Below are positions 43,351-54,940 of a stretch of DNA of 64,000 bases, in pieces. The position numbers were made by a program, and so were the translations under genes. The stretch is from Phylloscopus collybita (lineage: Eukaryota > Chordata > Aves > Passeriformes > Phylloscopidae), in contig JAJNNQ010000027.1 of assembly GCA_027886175.1 (NCBI GenBank), positions 5,904,001-5,968,000 of the forward strand. Reading direction: 5' to 3'. The notes beneath the pieces were generated by a model that was not told the DNA's origin, made no database searches, and saw only the letters and a list, made by a program, of their open reading frames with translations. Each line of letters starts with the position of its first letter. The first letter of the stretch is position 1.

Positions 43351-46099
43351 CACAGGGAGATAAGGAGAGCTCTGGGAATTGCACAGAGCCGACTTACACA
43401 GCCAGAGTTTCTCCCACCCCAGCTCCTGCCTTCAGCTTTGCCACTACTTCCACTACTTATTATTATTGTCACATCGCTGGAACCAGCAGCTCTTTCACCT
43501 CCAGTGCCTCGGCTGCACTTACAGGAGAAGGACTCTAAAAACAGGACAAGGCATTTAACACCTCCTTTTTGTTCATCTACCTTCTGTATTTGCCTTATTT
43601 TCCAGCAAAGGGATATGTATTATCCTGTTTATTTCAGTGTTCCAACAGCAGAGTGGACATGTCTAAGCACAGATTCATTGATTGCATTTGCACTTACTTT
43701 CCCAGGTCAGAATTTCAGTGGTGATAATGGGTGGGAAGCCTCTGATTGTCCAAGAATGATCTGAGCCACAGCTGAAACCAATCCTCTGGATTTTTGAGCA
43801 GATGGACAGAGTTTGGGCTCCCTCTCCTATGACGCTCAGACAGCACAACAGGTCAGAGTGAGACCCTGCCCCACATCATTGATAATAATGTATTATTTTA
43901 TGGCATTTGTTCATAAAAATGATGCCTTCTTGCAAAACATGTCTTTATCAAGCATCTCAATATTACCATCTCAACCATCTTTGCTGCCATTTGCCAAGAC
44001 AAAAAAAAAAAAAAAAAAAAAAAAAAGGGTAACAAAACCCCTTTTCCAAGTTTATCTCCTCCCAGGATCAAACTGTGATGCAAAGACCAGAGCATTCAGT
44101 AGAGGGTTGTATTCTGCAGCTCCCAGGAGGAAAGGTTGATCTAGATTGGATTTCAGAAAGGTTACATCTTGTCTGAGAAGCAGTTATGAGAATCATGGGG
44201 GGTTCTGTCCTTTTAAATGGACCTTTCCCATCAGACCCACAAGGTCATTGACAGTCTGGCGTGGGATCCTTGGAAGGGACTGATCACTGAAATTTCCAGC
44301 CCCAATCCTGGGGTTGAATGGCTGCTTCACTCACAAGCTTGCTGGGAGCTTGGAGAGCACAGTGTGGCCTCTCAGACCTTCCCCCCCACTCACCTGCACA
44401 GTTGTTTGCCAGCACAGCCACACCACCTGTTTGCACCCAAATGACAGAGAAGCTGCTCTTTGGCACAAGACCTCCTTGCTCCAGTTTTGGCTAAATGAAC
44501 TTGCCAAAGTGTTCAACTTCCAGGCCAAAACAAACCTCTTTAGGCTTCCTGACAGACTGCCCTTTACACACCACATGGCTTTAGCTTTACCCCAAACCTT
44601 CATGTCAATATTCATACTCGTTTCAACATCAGCAAAGCAGAAGCATCCAGTCTCCTGGTAGTTCTTAAAATACCATTTACTTTTTCTAATCCATTTTAGA
44701 CCTGCATGAAGACAAACTTCAGGACAGACCTTCAAACTGCCATGAGCTTAAAGCCACTTCAGCACTGACAATATTTCTAAAGGTGTGAAGAGCCAATATA
44801 ATTTCAATGTCATGTTCTGTTTTGCAGTATTATGTCAAGGTATTTTCTAGCTCTACACCATGACAGGGAAAATTTCCTTTTCCATATCCCCTTTTCCCTA
44901 TTATAACAATACCAGGAAAAAGAAGTGTGCAAAAAAGAAGTATCTTCTCTCCACAGCCCTTTTTTCCTTCCTCCTCCAAGAAGAAAGCCAACAGGAGCCA
45001 GGAGGGACCAGAAGAAATTGCTCTGCAGTCTGCCAGTTCAAGTTTGTTACTAAGTTAAAAATCAGAATTGATGTCAACACTGGTGGCACCAGCCCACAAG
45101 TGTTTCTCCTCCACCAAAATGGCTTTTTAGAACACTATGATTTCCTATGTCTTTAAAATGATTTCAAGCCTGAAAACTTTTTATAAAATATTTTGGGGCA
45201 ACAAGTGGAACATTTGAGCTAAAAAAAACTTGAACTGTAGCTTGAAAAACCCCTTAACACTTTTTGCAAAAGCTGTTTTCAAAAGTGGGAGGTTTTCCTC
45301 CTCGGAAAATATGGAGAACATCATGTACAGGTACTTGTTCCGCTGAAAAGACATTTTGATTTTAAAAATTCCCAAAATATACTCCCTTCAGGAATCAGTT
45401 TTAAAAATACACTGATTTTTTTGGTTTTGTTTTGTTTCAGGGTGACACCAGCAGTGACTGAACAGCTGCCAGCTACAGACAGAGCAGGGCATGTCCTCCT
45501 CTGCAGATCCAGCAGGCAGGACCATGATTATCCATAATTCTCCATTTCAGCAGGGCTGCTCTGCTTTGTATCTGCAAAACCTGACCCATGGTCCTACTCC
45601 TGGGCATTTCAAGCTCTGATTTGTGGCCTCCCACAGCAAAGAGCCCCACTGGTTTCACTGGGACCATCCAGCCCAGTGGCATTAGAACCCGCTGTGCCCC
45701 CTGTGAGGTTTTCCCTGAGAATCAGTGATGCTCATCTCCCAACCTTAAACTGATTTCCTGGTAGGATGGAGGCAACTGACAGCCTCTGACATTGGCCTCC
45801 ACCACGGTGTCACAAGCTTTGCCACTTCAGCAGGAGGGGTGTTTGCCAACAGGAGCAGGCGGCTCAGGATGCAGCCTGCATTCCCTGCCTTGAAAATAAA
45901 ATATATTAGTTTTAAATGCAAGTCGCAGCTTACAAATGCCAAGAAATTCCTCTTGCCACACGAATGTTTCCAGAACGCTGTGCTGAATTAAATGGATTCA
46001 GCCTGCTTTCAGATCCACACATACAAAGAGACAGCTTGATAGATAAATACATTTAGGGTGCAGACAGCTCTGGTCAGTGGACAATTAAAGATGGAAAGA
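43351..46099. other. Non-coding stretch
   Basis: No gene is recognised. A 26-A run lies at 44001-44026. A strong acceptor-like TTTGGTTTTGTTTTGTTTCAG ends near 45440 but has no nearby donor. The 108-134-codon frames at 43438-44735 overlap on both strands. Confidence 0.5.
44001..44026 (+). repeat. Poly(A) tract, 26 A
   Basis: Uninterrupted A run between GCCAAGAC and GGGTAAC. No retroelement body is visible. Confidence 0.95.
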
Positions 46100-46285
46100 C
46101 AACGGTGCCCGGGTAGCTTCAGATCCAGAGCACAAATTATTCCTGCTAGAGAATTCTATTAGTAATATTTGCATCTTGCTAATAGAAATCCAATTACTCA
46201 GAATGACTCTGAGCACATTATCCATTTTTAGCAAAATTCGCCTTATTCTGCAAACAGATTTCTGCTTGATCGTCACTTTACTTTT
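46100..46285. promoter_or_regulatory. Candidate conserved AT-rich element
   Basis: Dense homeodomain-type words (TCTATTAGTAAT, GCTAATAGAAATCC, CAATTACTC) and an octamer-like ATTTGCAT in unique DNA. It ends in an acceptor-like TTACTTTTGTTCCCGCAG. It directly precedes the GC-rich patch below. Confidence 0.3.
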
Positions 46286-46499
46286 GTTCCCGCAGTCCTC
46301 TGGGATGCAGCATCCTTCAAGGACATGTCAGAGGAGCGTGCTATCCCGTCAGCCCCGCGCTCTGAGGCCTAGCAGCTGAATCACCCCCAGCCCTATTTTC
46401 TTTTCCAGTGTTAGATTAGCGAGAGGGCTTATGACCTGCCATCTGTCACTGCAGTCTGCTGACTGTGAGGCTCTGCTCTCGCCACAACATTGCTGAGGA

Positions 46500-47000
46500 G
46501 GTGGAAGGCTCCGGCGGGGGAGGAGGGCAAGGGGAAAAGAGCCTTTCCATCCCGCTGCTGCTGCTCCTTGCTCCCAAGCCATCCCGGTGAAGCCGAGCCC
46601 GGCGGAGGATGCTCCGGGGAGGAGCGGCACCCACGGCCCGGGGGATGCTGCTGGGCTGAGGGGATGCTGGCCGTGCAGGGCTCGGTGACAAAGTGCGGGG
46701 GGACCTCGGAGGCAGGCGGCTCTGGACCTGCGGCTCCCGCATGCTGTTTGATCACACCTGCTGAAGCTTTCCCAGCCTTGCCAGGGAGAGCCAGGCAATG
46801 TGACCATGCATCTGGCTTCCTGGCAAGGAGAGGGCTGCCTCTGGCCCGGCGCCAGCGCAGTCCATCTCCTCCTGAAAATAGTGCACGGTTTAAAAAAAAA
46901 AAAAAAAAAAAATCACCAAAAACCACCAAAAAAACCACCCCAACCCGCCAGAACCCGCCCGCCCCGCTGCTCACACGGAGCCCGGGCACGGCTCTGTCAC
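46500..47000. promoter_or_regulatory. GC-rich, CpG-bearing patch
   Basis: About 30 CpG over 500 bp, mostly at 46505-46745 and 46944-46995, interrupted by a 21-A run (46892-46912). The long frames here (up to 241 codons -, 202 codons +) are open on both strands because GC-rich DNA lacks stops, and they cross the A-run, so I reject them as genes. This could be a weak CpG island. Confidence 0.35.
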
Positions 47001-48325
47001 CGCCAAGGATGGGTGAGCTGTGGGAGCTGCCACAGGGGCAGCAGTGCAGAGGATCTGGGGAGAAAGCAATGCATTCCCTGCTGAATTTTCCTGCCTGACT
47101 TAGAGGGTTCTGATTGCAAAGCTCCTGCCCTGAAGAAAGGAAATAACTTCTCATTGAAGCGAGGAGTCATAAGGCAGCAACTCTCCTTTGCAAGCCAAGG
47201 GAAGGAGTGTTCCCAGCTCCTGTTGGTTTGCTTGGAAAACAAAATCTCTACAGAACTTCTGCAGTATTTTCCACTGAGTCTCAGTATAATTGCACCAAAG
47301 CTCACCAGCTCCATCCCTGCTACAGCAGATGGGACTTTTCCAGATGAATTTATTTCTGTCTTAAGACAATGCACAACATAAGTAAACACTAAATCAGTCC
47401 AGTTGTGGTATTGAATTTCTCCCCACAGCAGTTCGTTCACCCTCCTGCTCCTGAAATGGTTTCTACTTCAATATCCAGCCTAAATCCTGCTCTCAGTTTC
47501 TCTGCTGGGATGTGCTCAGGTCATTTCTCCCCAGCAGCCTCTATTACTGTAAAACCACAGAGATGTAAGGAAAACCCAGCAGTCTGAGAGACCTGATTTG
47601 GGATTTTGTGTGTCAGCAGCAAGAGTGAACCTGCCCATACATTGAGCTCTGTGTTCAGGGAGGGGCAGCCCTGCAAGCTGGCCTCCAAGTAGGTCCCCTG
47701 CCTTCTGACACCATTTGGGTGTGCCAGCACTGGGCTGCTCACATCCTCCTGCACTGTATGAGAAGTCTCTGAAGATGTTTCCCTGGCTGAGAAAGAAGAA
47801 AGGACTCAGGAATCAAAGGAAGAGAGCAAGTCAAAATATTTCTCCAGTCTGAAATTCCCTGGGATCGTTTCAGCAGAAGCTGATCCAGCTTTGGAGATCC
47901 AAGCAGACCCCTAACCACTAGGATGGGGTGGGCTAGGGGTACAGTGCCACCCTGCCAGGGCATTTCTTTACACAGAGACCCTTTTGTGTCCACAGGTAAG
48001 CGTGGAAACAAGCCTTGCAGGCCGTGGTCAGATGCCACGTCCTGCCATCCCTTTCCAAGCAGTGATCCATCCAGCAGATGGTATTGTTGACAAGGAGCCT
48101 GTGAAACTGGCACTGCCGGCGCTGCCTTCCCCGCCGTGCTCCATGACCTCACCGCAGAGCTGCTCGCAGGATGTTGCTAAGCCACATGTGGGCACTCTGA
48201 TGTTCACCAGCAGATATTTCCAGAAATAAGGTGATCTCCCCTCCTAACTGATGTCAGCAGGATGTGCCACCAAGCCAGGGCTAGCCTCCCCCTGGACACC
48301 CCGGCCCCTCCTGCCTCCCAGAGCG
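47001..48325. other. Non-coding stretch
   Basis: No gene or repeat family is recognised. A donor-like CCACAG|GTAAGC occurs near 47996 with only a weak 20-36-nt exon option. Confidence 0.5.
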
Positions 48326-48367
48326 TTTTATCTGGATGTGGTATGAAGGTTTTGGCCACATGGACAC
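48326..48367 (+). repeat. Minisatellite copy 1 (left of LTR)
   Basis: These 42 bp (starting TTTTATCTGGATGTG, ending CCACATGGACAC) match 49153-49194 with two mismatches. The remaining 16 bp of this unit lie beyond the LTR at 49137-49152, so the LTR split a tandem array with a 58-bp period. Confidence 0.9.
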
Positions 48368-49131
48368 TGTCTTGGGTTATGGAACCAAAAATGTGTATTC
48401 TATTTCATTTGCTGAAAGCAGTTGGGGAAATGTTCTTCTTTATCTCTTGTAACTCTGGGAGGAGGGGAGGCAGGTGCCTTTTGATAATGGGCCAACTGTT
48501 CAAACCAGGTGGGGCTGTGTTTCTTATCTCTTTCATAGCCTGTCTTCCCTCCAGGGGAATATTTTCTGCTAATGGACCATTAAGACACCCCTAAAAGCAC
48601 ACATCACCAAAGCAGAACACCCACATTCCTCATCCTATTGTGAGATGCTCCACCCGGGGGGGGGAGCCAACCATTCCTACCTGGATAAAACTGAGACACA
48701 GGAACACAGAAAGTATCCAGCTTCACCCGATTCCTGGAGGAAGACTGGACCCTTCTCACCACCACTGGACCCTTGTTCTACAGGATCATCTCTACTCCAC
48801 CAGAACCACCTCTGCCACTCCAGGAGGACTCACCTTTGGACTGCTTCCAACACCCTGACCAACAGGGTGTCAGGTTGTAGCTCTGACTCTGTCAGGGTTC
48901 TCCAAAATTGTTGTTTGTTTGTTTGCTGGTTTGGTTGGGTGGTTTTGTTTTTCTACTACATTTGTATTGTTAATATTCCCAGTAAAGAACTGTTATTCCT
49001 ATTCCCAAATCTTTGCCTAAAAGCCCTTAATTGCAAAATTATAATTTGGAGAGGGTGAGGGGTTTACATTCCCCATTCCAAGGGAAACTCCAGCTCTCCC
49101 TGGCAGATACCTGTCTTTCCAAACCAAGACA
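48368..49131 (-). mobile_element. Solo LTR of a passerine ERVL-like endogenous retrovirus
   Basis: A 764-bp element bounded by the perfect inverted termini TGTCTTGG (48368) and CCAAGACA (ending 49131), i.e. TG...CA, and flanked by the identical 5-bp target duplication GACAC (48363-48367 and 49132-49136). Read on the - strand, it begins TGTCTTGGTTTGGAAAGACA, contains GGAATAACAGTTCTTTACTG and CCTGACACCCTGTTGGTCAG, and ends CATAACCCAAGACA, matching passerine ERVL-type LTRs as I remember them. A 5-bp duplication fits ERVL. No gag, pol or env lies beside it, so it is the product of LTR-LTR recombination. Non-coding. Confidence 0.92.
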
Positions 49132-49136
49132 GACAC

Positions 49137-49194
49137 CCAGAGGTGTACCCCATTTTATCTGGATGTGCTGTGAAGGTTTTGGCCACATGGACAC
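49137..49194 (+). repeat. Minisatellite remainder and copy 2 (right of LTR)
   Basis: 49137-49152 completes unit 1; 49153-49194 is the 42-bp start of unit 2. It continues with CCAGAGGTCCCAGAGG, related to the unit tail CCAGAGGTGTACCCCA. About two units remain, with a more diverged half-copy left of 48326 (TGGACACCCCGG). Confidence 0.85.
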
Positions 49195-51504
49195 CCAGAG
49201 GTCCCAGAGGAGTGGCCCCTGGGCACACAGAGGCCGTCTCAGCGCGTTTGGGTTTGCTGCAAGTGGTCAAGCTGTTTTTGCAGCATATGTGCAGCAGGCC
49301 GAACACAGCTTGAAGAATGACTGGACATGTGTTACCCCGTGTATGTGCACATATTTTCTGCACCAGAAGCCTCCATCAGGAGCATGACACCTTTTATCAT
49401 AAGGCAGCAGGACCCGAACATCCAGCCCCACTCTGGAGGCACGCAGACAATTTGAGTGCAGACACAGCAACAGTGTGCACAGGCATAAAATTAACTGAGC
49501 TGCATTATCCCCTCCAGCAACTCTGCATTCAGGGATGCTGCAAAAACACAATAGCAGAAGAGGACAAAGGACAAGGATGAGGGTTGTGGAACTTGGCATC
49601 AAAGCAGGAGCTGTTCAGCCTCAGTTTTTCTAAAACAATCTGGCCTCTTGCAGCCCAAGGAGAGCACAACAGGTACTGTGCAGAGCTGGCACTGAACAGA
49701 GCTGCTGTGGGAGATGCAGGTTAGACCCATGCACAGGCTGTGGCACTCACTAGGGTATCTTGGACCTGCATTTTTGCACCCAGCCTATTTCAAACAGCTG
49801 GAGTTGCACTCAGGTGGGTGGCCAGGCACAGCTGCAGGCAGGGATGCACGTTTCCAGTGAGAACCCCAAGCTCCTTAGCCTGTCCAACGCAAGGCTGATG
49901 CCAACCCCAAGGGGTTGCATTCCCCCAGCACAGAAATGAGCTGGGGAGACTTGCTGGGATGCAAGGCTGGAGGGGCAAAGGCCACTGAGCCACTCCCCCT
50001 CTCCTTGAGGGCCACTTACAGCCCATCAAGCAATCCTGGCTCCTCTTTGCACCAAAACCACAGGGGAAATCTGTGCCCTGGCTTTGCTGGTGGACATTCT
50101 GCAGCACCAACTGGGCACGTCCAACCCTTGTGCGTTAGACATGCAGAGAAGCCAAAAAGTCATTTGGAAATAAGCAAGTGTGTAAGTTACTCCAGCTTGA
50201 GGGCTCTAGTAATTTATGCACTGAGAATTTATACAGGTCATGTACCTATTTACATTGCTGTGCTCTAAAAAAAAATGCACAGTTACCTTAGCAACTTTAA
50301 CATTGCAAGAGAGTACAGAGCTTTCTTAAAGAGACATTGTCAAGAGTGGTCAGCCTGACTGGCCATTCCCTGGCTCCCCTGTGTCTGCTGGATCCACACC
50401 CACACCTGCTTTTCCCCTCAAATATCCACGTTGTTATTTTTACCATGAAAAAACCGCCTCAGAACTTATTGACATCGCCTAATAGTAAACAAAAACAAGC
50501 CTACCATGTGCAGGAATGAGGAAATGTCATCAAAAAACCAGACAGAATTTACTCATTTCATCATCCTGACATGTTCTGAAAGCTTAAAATGATTTTTCAA
50601 TTTGTAGAAATTGCCTAGACTCTATAAAAACATAAAGCATGCTAGTTATACCTTGGGGCTTTCAGATTTTAAAAAAACATTGTCAAAGGAATCTAATAAG
50701 CTGACTAGGCAATAAGCACCCAACCTCTCTAATTTGTTTTAGTCGATTCTCCTCTCTTGCCAGGATTTTTCACTAGATTTGTTCATACAGTGTTTTTCCC
50801 AAAGCCAAATTAACAGAGAGTTTCTAAAAAATGTTCCCTAGTACCCGAAACGGAGGAGTAGCTACTCAAAAGATAAAAAATTTCTCTGCCCATCACAAGA
50901 GATTTGGTACAGTGAGGTCCCACCAAGTTGCCAATCTTTTGTCAACCCTGTGAAAAGTTTTACAAGCTAAGAAAAGATGCCTGGTAAATCCCTCAAGCTG
51001 ACAGTTGTGGAGAAGGACAGTGAAGTGGAAATTCAGGATGTGAGGGAGAGCACAACCACCCTGCTCAGGGAATGGGGCAGCCCTTCCCTTTCTGGCTGAA
51101 GTGCCCAAAGCAAGCAGTGGCTGATCCCCAGCATCCAGACACCAGCACAGCTCTCACTGGGGCTTCCAAAATACAAACTTGCCACCCCAGATGACTCAGG
51201 GTGCACTTCCCCAGCTGCCAAATATCTTCCCTCATTTTCTGCAGCTTTCAAAAGCAGAGTAAAGCAATGGCAGGACACGCTGTCATGGAGGGACTGTGCT
51301 ACATAAAGCAACAATGATTTTCAACAAAACCCTTGGAGCCACAATCAGTAATGGCCCAGAAACGCTGCACTGTGGCACTGCTGGAATTTTGACCCTTCTC
51401 CTCCTTCCTACTCACATCTACAAGCCGTTGGAAAACACAAAACACACAATAAAATATCTCCTTTCCCCCATACCTACATAACAACCATCCATCTTCCAGT
51501 ATTT
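49195..51504. other. Non-coding stretch
   Basis: No gene or repeat family is recognised. Unique-looking DNA with short open frames on both strands. Confidence 0.55.
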
Positions 51505-51851
51505 AAAAAAAAAAAAAAAAAATTGTTTATCTTCCAAACAACTCAGGTTTTGCAAACCTTAGAGAGCACACAATAGATTTAAACAACAGCTCTTTTTTTC
51601 CCCAACAGCTATAAACGTGATATATTCCCTGCAGCATTCTGTGAATAGTGGAGGTGCCTCTTTTTTTGCACACAAAGGTTGAGCACGTTGAGCTGGGGCA
51701 GAGAGAGCAAGAGGAAAGCTATAAACCTCCTGTTTTCTGGCAACCACTTTATTCCTACACGATAAAAAAAAAAAAAAAAAAAAAAAAAAAGAGTCAAACT
51801 GTGGCTCCTTGCAATAACAGGTACAAAAAAAAAAAAAAAAAAAAAAAAAAA
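51505..51851 (+). repeat. Three poly(A) tracts in 350 bp (18, 27 and 27 A)
   Basis: A runs at 51505-51522, 51764-51790 and 51825-51851. The last two are equal in length and only 34 bp apart. No retroelement body sits 5' of any of them. Confidence 0.95.
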
Positions 51852-52914
51852 GATGCAAAGAAGAAAGATAGAAAGATGTTGACTCTCCCTGATGAAAAAT
51901 GTATGTCCCAAATCAAATTCTACAGCTCTGGGCCCACACAGTGGATTTTAAACCATCTGGGCCAGAGAAATAGGGGAAATATCTACCACAGAATGCAGGG
52001 GTTTTGCATTTCCAGCTGTCCCTTTTCCTGGTAAGCACAGCACACCTTCAGGGCTCCATTTCAGGAAAGGATGTGGGAGTGGATCTCAGAAATCACCTTC
52101 ATAAGCAGCACAAGTGGACTCCCTCCAAAGCAATACAGCTGGGCTGGGAATTCATTCCCCTTTTCTCTTGCCCTTATGGTTATACACAACCAAACCTCAG
52201 TGATTTTCTTGGAATATTGCACTCGCTTGTCCCATCCACACTGTGCTGCTCAGACAGCCCAGAACAGGCTGCAGGTCTTGTAACCTGCTCTGCCTCTGAG
52301 TGAAGCCCCCAGGAACACCCTTCCCTCACATCACTCCCACATGGAAACCAGGAGAGGATAAAACATCTTTGAGCCACATCAGCCTTTGCAAGGAAACCTC
52401 TCCTCTAAGTCCAACTTCCAGACCGGTGCTGAGGAGCAACATCCCCACGTTTCTGAGACTCCCACACAAAGAACACAGCCACCGTCCAAAGCAGCATCCC
52501 ACCTGCCTTCCAGCCTCCCTTCTCCCGCTGCCCTGCAGCAGGAGGAGTCTGGGAGCAGACAGGAGGATGTGGAGAGGGGGGGAGGTTGTGCAGAGCCACT
52601 CCTCTCCCCATCCTCCACGGCCGTGTCCTTCCCTGCTTTCCGTGGAGGCAGCGCCGTGCCTGCCCAGGTCCCACAGGCAGTGTGACACTTTGCCAAGGCA
52701 CTGCCAGCTCCGTGCTGCGTCACAACCAGCCCCTCCACCTTAATTCAACTTGGTGGAAATCAAAAAAGACAAAAAAAAAAAAAAATAGAGGGAAAGCAGG
52801 AGGAGGCACAGCAGATGGCTGAGGACAGACACTGCATCCCATCCTTTCTTGCTCTGCAAGGAAACAGCTTCACTCTCTGCTGTTTAACCGTGCTGCTCCT
52901 AGCTTTCTTTCCAC

Positions 52915-52916
<2 letters not shown>
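51852..52916. other. Non-coding stretch
   Basis: No gene is recognised. Open frames of 119-147 codons at 52300-52743 are open on both strands in C/G-rich DNA and have Pro/Ser/His-rich translations without a domain. A shorter A-run lies at about 52772-52784. Confidence 0.5.

Positions 52917-52959
<43 letters not shown>
52917..52959 (+). repeat. Longest poly(A) tract, 43 A
   Basis: Uninterrupted 43-A run between TTTCCACGT and GCAGAAATTGG. A homopolymer of this length is prone to length error or polymorphism, so its exact size should not be trusted. Confidence 0.97.
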
Positions 52960-52960
<1 letters not shown>

Positions 52961-53089
52961 CAGAAATTGGTGTCCAAATACCCAAGTCCTCCATGTTTTT
53001 GTTGCCTCCACTTAAATTTTGTGGCTTTCTCTCCCCGTTGCAGCTCCTGAGGCCACATGGCACAATGAGGGTGCGATTGCTCTGAGATA

Positions 53090-53345
53090 ATCACACCCTT
53101 GGGGTGTTATTAAGCACAAGGCTATGCCTCGTGCCTCTCACTCTCCAGGGATGTGATTATATCATGATAACCAAACTCCCCAGAGACACCTTATTGCAAT
53201 TATGACATTTCTTTCAGGTTTATGTATGAATACATTATTCAAGGAAATTACTTTGATCACCAGAAACTTCCACTTAGTGTTCAAATACTTAAACTGGATG
53301 GTTTACCAAGATGAAGTTCCTTCCTTACAGTGTTTGACAGGGAGA
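53090..53345. promoter_or_regulatory. Candidate conserved element
   Basis: Non-repetitive AT-rich DNA with GATTATATCATGATAACC, ATTGCAATTATGAC and GTATGAATACATTATTC words. No coding frame. Enhancer-like texture only. Confidence 0.25.
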
Positions 53346-54569
53346 GAAACGGGGCTTTTAATCTGAGCAGAGCAGCACCAGGGCCTAATCACCAACATGC
53401 AGATGCACTCTCTCTTATTTAGGATGGCAGTTTTTCAAATATCCCATCTAATCCAAATATTCCATCCGTATTTTGGCAATTCCAATCCTCGGAGAACTCA
53501 TCCCACAAAAAAATTTTCTCTAAAGAAATGTTTAAGATAAAAAGAATTAAAGATGGATCTGTTGCCTTCTGGCTTCTTAAGCACTCAGACCTGCTGGTTC
53601 AAGGATCAGAGAGAAGTAACAGCTCCTCTCACTGGCTTTATAAACTTGACTGGGCCACTGAACTGGGGCAGCCTCACCTATGTCAGGCACCCAGCATCCC
53701 ACCAAGTTTTTCCAATGACATCCAGTGACTCTTTTTAGTGGCCCAAATGCTCCAGCAGAACTCGTTAGTTTGATGTGCCCCCACCTGCCTCCCTTGGTTA
53801 TGGACATCTCTGCAGCAGCAGGAGCTGTTTGTACAGCTGCTTCTCCTCTTCCACTGTGGTGCAAGGACAATCAGATCTACAATGCTGAAGGGTTAAATAG
53901 TTGAGGGGCCAGAACTGGCTCTGCAGATTAGTGGTGGGGCAAAATCAAGGTCACACAGCAGAGAGGTCACAGGAAAGGCCAGCACTGTGCCACAGATGGA
54001 TAGTGTCAGCTGATAAAAGGTGCAGCCAGAAGGTCTCCAAAGCCCATCAGATCCTTCAGGGACCAACTGAATTAAAACAAAGAAGCAGAAATAACACCTG
54101 CACCCCAATAGCAATGAGTATCCCCTAGAGACACGTGGGCTTAGCAGGAGGGTACTGTGGATCTGTTCCTGTGTTTGTTTCAGTGACCTTGGCTGAGTGT
54201 TTATGAAATACATATTGGTTATTGATTGCTGTCCCCATCCCTCACCAGAGAGAACCCACAGTTAATGGCATTGGTCTGGTGTCAGAGAAACACAGAAAAC
54301 ATTCAGAAGAGGACACAGCCTTAGTGCTTCGTGGGAGGGATCAGAAAATGCACATCCAAACTCAGTGGCATCATCCACGGGCTTTTTTTCCATAGTTTCT
54401 GTACAGCTGGGCTGTGTTCCACAGCAACACTCCTTGCTCCAAACAGCCCTGCTATCACTGCTTCTTTAGCCAGAAATTCCAAATGTCTGTGCCACCTTCC
54501 ACTGAAACAAGCACCAGACCAAGGGCTACAAACAATAGGTACCTAATTTCTTATGCTCTCTTTCAAATG
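53346..54569. other. Non-coding stretch, no feature recognised
   Basis: Unique-looking sequence with short frames open on both strands. Confidence 0.55.
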
Positions 54570-54613
54570 AAAAAAAAAAAAAAAAAAAGGTTGTGCCACA
54601 AAAAAAAAAAAAT
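54570..54613 (+). repeat. Two adjacent poly(A) tracts (19 and 14 A)
   Basis: Runs at 54570-54588 and 54600-54613, separated by GGTTGTGCCAC. Confidence 0.93.
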
Positions 54614-54921
54614 AAGCTCTTATTAACCAAATTCTGGCAGTTTGGTTAAATAGCTTGTTTTTTAAAAAGTCCTGAATGAGATGGGAATTTTAACGAGAGC
54701 TCAGTGTGCACAGTACAGCTGAACAACCTACAGGAACATTCCCACTCTGGGTACTCAGTTAATATCTTAATGATGTTATTCCTCCACTTGTGACCAAGAG
54801 CCAAGGAAGAAATCTCATCATTGTTCCAAATTTCCTATGCCAAGCCCGTCTTTCCTATGCAAAGTATTAGTCCCTGATCACCTGTCTCTGCTAAACATAA
54901 TTGCATCCTGTCATGAGCTTT

Positions 54922-54940
54922 GATCTCTAAAATAGAGATC
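54922..54940. repeat. Perfect small hairpin, 8-bp arms
   Basis: GATCTCTA, AAA, TAGAGATC, followed by a partial direct copy ATCTCTAAAA. A short stem with a 3-nt loop. There is no T-run to make it terminator-like, and bacterial terminator logic does not apply here. Confidence 0.7.

Noticed and set aside
46429..47154. 241-codon - strand frame and 202-codon + strand frame
   Set aside because: Both strands are open over the same GC-rich bases, both cross a 21-A run, and neither shows a domain.
48326..49194. 42-bp direct repeats as a long target-site duplication or recombination scar
   Set aside because: The exact 5-bp GACAC duplication at the LTR edges is the true target site, and the 42-bp repeats fit a pre-existing 58-bp tandem array.
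54922..54940. Hairpin as a transcription terminator
   Set aside because: Intrinsic terminators are a bacterial device; this is vertebrate DNA and no T-run follows.
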